Below are positions 59,013 through 64,000 of a DNA stretch of 64,000 nucleotides, in pieces. The stretch covers positions 143,047 through 207,046 of the forward strand of contig DASZOU010000022.1 in the NCBI GenBank assembly GCA_035550655.1, read 5' to 3'. Origin of the DNA: DASZTV01 sp035550655. GTDB lineage: Bacteria > Actinomycetota > Actinomycetes > JAFAQI01. The number at the start of each line of letters is the position of its first letter. The stretch's first letter is position 1. The notes beneath the pieces were generated by a model. The model saw only the letters and a program-made list of their open reading frames with translations, made no database searches and had not been told where the DNA came from. The translations under genes were made by a program, and so were the position numbers.

Positions 59013-60230
59013 TCAGCCGCGACGGGCGACACCCGGCAGCGAGCGCCACAGCCGCCACCACGCCTCGATCCCGACGACGACCAGCGCGACCCCGGCAACC
59101 TCGCCGCCGAGGATCAGGCCGACCCGCCAGGGCGACGGGCCGAGCGCGGACAAGCGGCCGGGCCCGAACGGCCCACCGGCGATTGCCGCGAGGGCGGCCG
59201 CTCCCCCGGCCATCGCCAAGCCCGTGACGAGCACCGCCCGAAGCTGCCCTCCGACGTCATCGCCCGCGTCCTGCCGGATCCGCCAGCCCGCGAGCAGGCC
59301 GGCGCCGAGCACCGAGACCACCGCGAGCGCGATGACCGGCCAGGCCGCGGCGCCACGCGGCAACGCCGCGAGAACCGGAAGCGCAGGAGTGGCCCCCACG
59401 TGCACCGCGCCGAGGTTCACCGTCGTACCCGTGCCGATGGCGAAACCCGGGCCGGCCAGGTAGGAGGTCGTGAACAGCACGGCGTTGGGGATGAGGAAGA
59501 GGCTGATCGCGGCGATCGCGAACCGCCCCGAGCCGTTGCTGTAACCGTCGATGCTGTTGCCGACCAGGTCGGCGTGATGGAACAGCGCCGCGACCGTCAA
59601 CACCGTCGAGGTCCCGATGAGCACTGCCGCGGCGGCGCCGGCGGCGCGCATCCCGTCGCGCACCGCACCGGGTAGCCGCTGCCACAGCGGCGCCCACTGT
59701 CCTGCGCCTCGACAACCACCGATCGACGTCGCGATGAGACAAAGCACTGCGGCGCTGATGGCAGCCGCTCCCGGTGACGGCCGGATGGACGACGTGCGCG
59801 CGACGACCGCGAGCCCGGCCGCGATCCCCGCGTACGGCACGGTGACGGCAAGCGCCATGGCGACGACCGCGCCGGGCTCCTGGCTTGCGGCACCGCGCGC
59901 GACGGCGGCGGCGGACCGAGCGAGCAACGCGCCGAGAACGAGGGTCAGCCCGAGTGGCGCCAGCGCGATCCGCCCGCCGGGGACGGCGAGCGGGACCCGG
60001 TGCGCGTCGAGCCACAACGCGACGGCGAACCGCATCGCGGACCCCGCACTCGTCGTGGTGCGCGAGTCGGACGACCACACGACGAGGGTGACAACGACCA
60101 GTACGGCGACACCGACCGACGCGGTGAGCAGCGCGGCGGAGAGGCTGCGCAGCCAAAGCGGTGCAGGTGGCTCGACCGGCGCCGCCTTGCGGCGAGCCGA
60201 TGGGCGCGGCCGATCGAGGACCTGGGTCAC
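59013..60230 (-). CDS. PerM-like (DUF6350) integral membrane protein
   Basis: 405 residues, about ten hydrophobic helices. Landmarks are few: ASVGVAVLVVVTLVVW at the first helix, LWLDAHRVPLAVPGGRIALAPL, SLFLIPNAVLFTTSYLAGPG, FAIGTGTTVNLGAVHVG. The protein sits between sucD and purN, as PerM (Rv0955) does in M. tuberculosis and DUF6350 proteins do in Streptomyces; PerM is needed for cell division stability under stress. GTG 60230 is the start; 68 bases separate it from sucD. Confidence 0.75.
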   Translation of the reverse strand: MTQVLDRPRPSARRKAAPVEPPAPLWLRSLSAALLTASVGVAVLVVVTLVVWSSDSRTTTSAGSAMRFAVALWLDAHRVPLAVPGGRIALAPLGLTLVLGALLARSAAAVARGAASQEPGAVVAMALAVTVPYAGIAAGLAVVARTSSIRPSPGAAAISAAVLCLIATSIGGCRGAGQWAPLWQRLPGAVRDGMRAAGAAAAVLIGTSTVLTVAALFHHADLVGNSIDGYSNGSGRFAIAAISLFLIPNAVLFTTSYLAGPGFAIGTGTTVNLGAVHVGATPALPVLAALPRGAAAWPVIALAVVSVLGAGLLAGWRIRQDAGDDVGGQLRAVLVTGLAMAGGAAALAAIAGGPFGPGRLSALGPSPWRVGLILGGEVAGVALVVVGIEAWWRLWRSLPGVARRG

Positions 60231-60298
60231 ACACCGATCGTGACAGCCGCCACTGCGCTGGCAGGTGTTACACGCCGTACCCGGCTAGTCGGTCGTTG

Positions 60299-61165
60299 CT
60301 AGCTCATCAGTTCCGTCAGTATCCGCGCTGCTTCGCTCGGGGTCTTGCCGACTCGTACGCCGGCCGCCTCCAGCGCCTCCGCCTTCGCCGCCGCGGTGCC
60401 CGAGGAGCCCGAGACGATCGCGCCGGCGTGACCCATGGTCTTGCCCTCCGGCGCGGTGAAGCCCGCGACGTAGCCGACCACCGGCTTCGTCACGTTGGCT
60501 TTGATGAAGTCGGCCGCCCGCTCCTCGGCGTCGCCGCCGATCTCGCCGATCATGATGATCGCCTCGGTGTCGGGATCGTCCTGGAACGCCGCCAGGCAGT
60601 CGATGTGCGTCGTACCGATGACCGGGTCACCGCCGATGCCCACTGCGGTCGTGAAGCCGATGTCCCGCAGCTCGTACATCATCTGGTAGGTCAGCGTGCC
60701 GGACTTAGAAACGAGCCCGATCCGGCCAGGTCCGCTGATGTCCGCGGGAATGATGCCGGCGTTGGACTGCCCTGGGGAGATCAACCCGGGGCAGTTGGGC
60801 CCGATGATGCGCGTCGTCCCGCGCTCCTGGGCGTACGCGAAGAAGTAGGCGGTGTCCTGCACCGGCATTCCCTCGGTGATGACCACGAGCAGCGGCGTCT
60901 GCGCGTCGATGGCCTCGATCGCCGCGTCCTTCATGAAGGCAGGGGGGACGAAGCCGACCGACACGTCGGCGCCGGTCGCCGCCATCGCCTCCGCGACGGA
61001 CGCGAAGACCGGGATGCCGTCGACGTCCGTGCCCGCCTTGCGAGCGTTGACGCCGCCGACCACGTTGGTTCCGGCCGCCACCATCCGGCGCGTGTGCTTG
61101 GTGCCCTCCGAGCCGGTGATGCCCTGGACGATCACCTTGCTTTCCTTGGTCAGCCAGATCGCCAC
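60299..61165 (-). CDS. sucD: succinyl-CoA synthetase alpha subunit
   Basis: 288 residues. Rossmann CoA-binding part: VIVQGITGSEGTKHTRRM, GVNARKAGTDVDGIPVF, VVITEGMPVQDT, GPNCPGLISPGQ; the phosphorylated His is in EGKTMGHAGAIVSGSSG. GTG 61165, 2 bases after the sucC stop, with AAGGGTGG 7 bases before it. Forms the TCA-cycle enzyme with SucC. Confidence 0.95.
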   Translation of the reverse strand: MAIWLTKESKVIVQGITGSEGTKHTRRMVAAGTNVVGGVNARKAGTDVDGIPVFASVAEAMAATGADVSVGFVPPAFMKDAAIEAIDAQTPLLVVITEGMPVQDTAYFFAYAQERGTTRIIGPNCPGLISPGQSNAGIIPADISGPGRIGLVSKSGTLTYQMMYELRDIGFTTAVGIGGDPVIGTTHIDCLAAFQDDPDTEAIIMIGEIGGDAEERAADFIKANVTKPVVGYVAGFTAPEGKTMGHAGAIVSGSSGTAAAKAEALEAAGVRVGKTPSEAARILTELMS

Positions 61166-61167
61166 GA

Positions 61168-62352
61168 CTACGCCACCCTTCCCGCGAGCTCGGCGGCTCG
61201 CCGGGCCGCGCCGTCCATCGTGTCGACCTGCTCGACCAGCGGGTGCGCCGCCTCCGTCAGGATCCGGCGGCCCTCCTCGGCGTTGTTGCCGTCGAGGCGT
61301 ACGACGAGCGGTCGCGTCACCTCCTCGCCGCGCGACGCGAGCAACGCGATCGCCTGCACGATGCCGTTGGCGACCGCGTCGCACGACGTGATGCCGCCGA
61401 AGACGTTCACGAACACCGAGCGCACCGACGGGTCCGACAGGATCACGTCGAGCCCGTTGGCCATGACCTCCGCGGACGCGCCACCGCCGATGTCGAGGAA
61501 GTTGGCGGGGCGCACTCCCCCGAACTCCTCGCCGGCGTACGCGACGACGTCGAGCGTCGACATGACCAGGCCGGCGCCGTTGCCGATGATCCCGACCTCG
61601 CCGTCGAGCTTCACGTAGTTGAGGTGCAGCTCCTTCGCGCGAACCTCGAGCGGGTCGGTCGCGGCGACGTCGCGGTACGCATCGTGAACCTCGGCATGCC
61701 GGAACGACGCGTTGTCGTCCAGCGTCACCTTGCCGTCGAGCGCCATCACCTTGTCGTCAGGCGTTCGCACCAGTGGGTTGACCTCGACGAGAGTGGCCTC
61801 CTCGCCGACGAAGACGTCCCACAGCTTGCGGATCACGACCGCGGCCTGGTCGCGAACCGCCTCCGGAATGTTGCCGGCCGTCGCGATCTCGAGCGCCTTG
61901 GCGTCGTCGACGCCGGCGACCGGATCCACGGCCACGCGCGCTAGCGCGTGAGGCTTCTCCACCGCGAGCTGCTCGATCTCCATGCCGCCCTCGGCCGAGC
62001 ACATCGCGAGGTAGGACCGGTTCGCCCGATCGAGCAGGAACGAGAAGTAGTACTCCTCGCCGATGTCGGCTGCCTCGGAGATCAGGACACTGCGGACGGT
62101 GTGGCCCTTGATGTCCATCCCGAGGATGTTCTTCGCGTGAGCCTCGGCGTCGTCGGCGGTCGGGGCGAACTTCACGCCGCCCGCCTTGCCCCGGCCGCCG
62201 GCCTTGACCTGCGCCTTGACCATGACCGGGCCGCCACCGAGCTCCTCCGCGGCGGCGCGCGCCGCCTCCGGCGTCGTCACGACGACCTGTTTGGTCACCG
62301 GTACGCCGTACTTGCCGAAGAGCTCCTTCGCCTGCCACTCGAACAGGTCCAC
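61168..62352 (-). CDS. sucC: succinyl-CoA synthetase beta subunit
   Basis: 394 residues: ATP-grasp domain (MDLFEWQAKELFGKYGVPVT, KAQVKAGGRGKAGGVKFA, VEVNPLV) and C-terminal ligase domain (NGAGLVMSTLDVVAY, FLDIGGGASAEVMANGL, NVFGGITSCDAVANGI, RLDGNNAEEGRRIL). Makes succinate plus nucleoside triphosphate from succinyl-CoA. GTG 62352 is preferred to GTG 62367: it gives the family start DLFEWQ and has GGAG 9 bases upstream. Confidence 0.95.
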   Translation of the reverse strand: MDLFEWQAKELFGKYGVPVTKQVVVTTPEAARAAAEELGGGPVMVKAQVKAGGRGKAGGVKFAPTADDAEAHAKNILGMDIKGHTVRSVLISEAADIGEEYYFSFLLDRANRSYLAMCSAEGGMEIEQLAVEKPHALARVAVDPVAGVDDAKALEIATAGNIPEAVRDQAAVVIRKLWDVFVGEEATLVEVNPLVRTPDDKVMALDGKVTLDDNASFRHAEVHDAYRDVAATDPLEVRAKELHLNYVKLDGEVGIIGNGAGLVMSTLDVVAYAGEEFGGVRPANFLDIGGGASAEVMANGLDVILSDPSVRSVFVNVFGGITSCDAVANGIVQAIALLASRGEEVTRPLVVRLDGNNAEEGRRILTEAAHPLVEQVDTMDGAARRAAELAGRVA

Positions 62353-62396
62353 CGGGCCTCGCTCCACTCACTGGAAGAAATACGTCTCAGCGTGGA

Positions 62397-62402
62397 ACGT
62401 TA
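62397..62402 (-). promoter_or_regulatory. -10-like element upstream of sucC
   Basis: TAACGT on the minus strand, 44 bases before GTG 62352, in the 88-base divergent gap. Confidence 0.3.
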
Positions 62403-62440
62403 CCGGCAGGACTTCGCGGCCCTGCAGGGAACGTCAAGGA

Positions 62441-64000
62441 ATGGGCAGCAGAGCGGTCGTCGTACCAGCCGCGCTACTTGCGCTGAGCGCGGCGATAGCG
62501 CCCGCCGCGGCCAGCCGAGGCGGTCACGCCGAGGCCTTCACGAAGCACACCCTGACCTTCCACGTCACCGTGCCCAACGAGGCGGTCGGTGGCACCGGGA
62601 CCCAGCAGTGCTCGATCATCGGCGACCTCTACCGCCCCGCGGGCGCGACCGCCGCGCACCCGGTCCCCGCGATCCTCACCACCAACGGCTTCACCGGTAG
62701 CAAGAACGACCAGACCGCCATGGCGGAGGTCCTCGCCAGCCACGGCTACGGCGTGCTCTCCTACTCCGGCCTCGGCTTCGGCGGCTCCGGTTGCAAGATC
62801 AGCCTCGACGACCGTGCCCACGACGGCCGAGCCGGCAGCCAGCTCGTCAGCTTTCTCGGGCACCTTGCCTGGATCACGCACGACGGCCCCGACGACCCGC
62901 GGGTCGGGATGATCGGCAACTCCTACGGCGGCGGGATCCAGTACGCCGTCGCCGGGGTCGACCCGCGAGTCGACGCGATCGTGCCGATGATCACGTGGAA
63001 CAACATGGCGTACTCGATCGCGCCCAACAACACGAACCTGATCCACGGCGTCACCTACTCGAAGGCCGCGCCGGGCATCGCCAAAGAGGTATGGCTTCCT
63101 GAGCTGTTCGCAGCGGGCGTCGCCGCCACCGTGCAGCACGCCGACACCGATCCGACCCGAGCTGCCGCCTGCGGCGGCTTCATCGAGATCGTCTGCCCAG
63201 CAGTCACCGAGCTGATGCTCAACGAGTACTTCGCCGACAACCTCTACGCGTTCGCCGCGCAGCGGTCGGTCGCCAACCACATCCGCGACATCCGGATCCC
63301 GGTGCTGCTCATGCAGGGCCAGAACGACACCTTGTTCGACCTTCAGGAAGCGGTCGCGACGTACCGCGCCCTGCGCCGCCAGGGCACTCCCGTGAAGATG
63401 GTCTGGCAGTCATGGGGCCACAACCTCGAGGTGCCGGTTCGCGGCGAGTGGGTCCAGGGCCACGGGATGCTGCAGACCTACGAAGGCCAGCGGGTCTACG
63501 CGTGGTTCAACCACTACCTCAAGGGACAGGACGTCCCGACCGGACCGCGTTTCGCGTACTGGCGCGACTGGATGCCGTTCGCCGGCGACGGCCCTGACAC
63601 GGTCCAGTACGGCACGTCGTCGCACTACCCGGTCGGCCACAGGCTGACCTACTACACGTCGGGCGCCGGCGACCTGGTCACCAGGCGGAGCGAGGTGGCC
63701 AGCGGCTCGACGACGTACGCGAACCTGCTCGGCCCGACGCCGCTGTCGTTCTCCGAGGTCTCCGACATCCAGCACCAACGGCCGATCAGCGACATTCCGC
63801 CGTTCGACACGCCGGGCAGCTACGCACACTGGACGAGCGCGCCCCTGCGCCACCACATCGACGTGGCGGGAGTGCCGACCGCGACACTGCACGTGTCGGC
63901 GCCGACCGCCGCCGACGCGGTCCCCGGGCCCGAGCTGGAGCTGTTCGTGAAGCTGTACGACGTGGCGCCTGACGGCAGCGTCGAGCTGCTGCACCGGCTC
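62441..64000 (+). CDS. secreted CocE/NonD-type alpha/beta hydrolase (partial, 3' end missing)
   Basis: 520 codons in frame to the window edge, no stop. N-terminal signal peptide MGSRAVVVPAALLALSAAIA... cut near ASRGG. The hydrolase core resembles X-Pro dipeptidyl-peptidase/CocE proteins (S15): ILTTNGFTGSKNDQTAMA, YSGLGFGGSGCKISLDD, nucleophile Ser in GMIGNSYGGGIQYA, Asp in MQGQNDTLFDLQEA and His in QSWGHNLEVPV. After about residue 360 comes the start of the beta-sandwich domain (PLRHHIDVAGVPTATLHVS). Likely an extracellular esterase or peptidase; substrate unknown. ATG 62441 with AGGGA 10 bases upstream; divergent from sucC. Confidence 0.82.
   Translation, partial: MGSRAVVVPAALLALSAAIAPAAASRGGHAEAFTKHTLTFHVTVPNEAVGGTGTQQCSIIGDLYRPAGATAAHPVPAILTTNGFTGSKNDQTAMAEVLASHGYGVLSYSGLGFGGSGCKISLDDRAHDGRAGSQLVSFLGHLAWITHDGPDDPRVGMIGNSYGGGIQYAVAGVDPRVDAIVPMITWNNMAYSIAPNNTNLIHGVTYSKAAPGIAKEVWLPELFAAGVAATVQHADTDPTRAAACGGFIEIVCPAVTELMLNEYFADNLYAFAAQRSVANHIRDIRIPVLLMQGQNDTLFDLQEAVATYRALRRQGTPVKMVWQSWGHNLEVPVRGEWVQGHGMLQTYEGQRVYAWFNHYLKGQDVPTGPRFAYWRDWMPFAGDGPDTVQYGTSSHYPVGHRLTYYTSGAGDLVTRRSEVASGSTTYANLLGPTPLSFSEVSDIQHQRPISDIPPFDTPGSYAHWTSAPLRHHIDVAGVPTATLHVSAPTAADAVPGPELELFVKLYDVAPDGSVELLHRL

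Noticed and set aside
60283..60303. GCTAG...CTAGC repeat at the sucD stop as a terminator
   Set aside because: Only a 5-bp stem, with the stop codon inside and no T run.
1..64000. tRNA, rRNA, CRISPR, insertion sequences, prophage, replication origin
   Set aside because: I looked for cloverleaf-like stretches, spaced repeats, transposase motifs and DnaA-box clusters by eye and found none; short RNAs could still be missed.

Overview
The window is a gene-dense, high-GC stretch of chromosome from an actinobacterium. The pointers are many GTG starts, menaquinone biosynthesis, a ferrochelatase with a C-terminal Cys cluster, a biotin carboxylase/BCCP fusion with a small epsilon subunit, a PerM-like membrane protein, and TAnnnT promoter motifs placed 6-8 bases before start codons (leaderless genes). 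Gene order recalls two blocks of the Mycobacterium chromosome (fadE25/purE/purK/GtrA/PH protein/birA/accD5/accE5, and lpdA onward) and the sucCD-perM-purN-purH order. The organism is not a Mycobacterium, because many genes and insertions differ, and I cannot name a genus. I saw no rRNA, tRNA, CRISPR, insertion sequence or phage. No gap between genes exceeds about 150 bases.

Region by region: 1-4434 holds the tail of a TIGR03089-like gene and a minus-strand run of acyl-CoA dehydrogenase, ferrochelatase (probably starting at CTG) and acetoacetyl-CoA synthetase. 4484-6110 has UDP-glucose dehydrogenase and a small hidden gene. 6065-10840 is a menaquinone cluster (menE opposite menA-menC-menD), with menF further on at 16849-18081, fused to a purE/purK/acyl-CoA dehydrogenase operon. 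Between them lie a dienelactone hydrolase, a sterol-desaturase-like gene divergent from a FadR-type regulator with a clear palindromic operator, a hydrolase/adenylate-cyclase fusion and an MMPL transporter.

20901-29891 carries a GtrA protein, a minus-strand run of seven genes overlapping by 1 or 4 bases (birA, PH protein, TagF-like polymerase, adenylate cyclase, HMG-CoA lyase, acetyltransferase, acyl-CoA carboxylase beta), and, from a shared bidirectional promoter, accD and accE. 29895-37277 looks like a cell-surface alditol-phosphate polymer locus: a second TagF-like polymerase, a cytidylyltransferase/SDR fusion of the Acs1/Bcs1 type (CDP-ribitol synthesis), polyprenol-phosphate mannose synthase, a glycosyltransferase, a variant CDP-alcohol phosphotransferase and a two-component ABC exporter.

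37282-49024 has a lactate-monooxygenase-like enzyme divergent from the biotin carboxylase/BCCP gene, a membrane glycosyltransferase, LpdA-type reductase, a gamma-glutamylcyclotransferase-like gene, a hotdog thioesterase, a GAF-GGDEF protein, an M20 amidohydrolase coupled to a YbdK-like ligase, a D,D-carboxypeptidase and a cold-shock protein. 49014-64000 is mainly housekeeping on the minus strand: YihY protein, 2H phosphoesterase, trpS, CorC-like protein, mdh, NAD-type isocitrate dehydrogenase, DUF3017, folD, purH, purN, PerM-like protein, sucD and sucC. A plus-strand RDD protein and a secreted CocE/NonD-like hydrolase (cut by the window end) complete it. Together the genes cover central carbon metabolism, branched-chain and fatty acid turnover, biotin-dependent carboxylation, purine and menaquinone synthesis, and envelope polymer construction.
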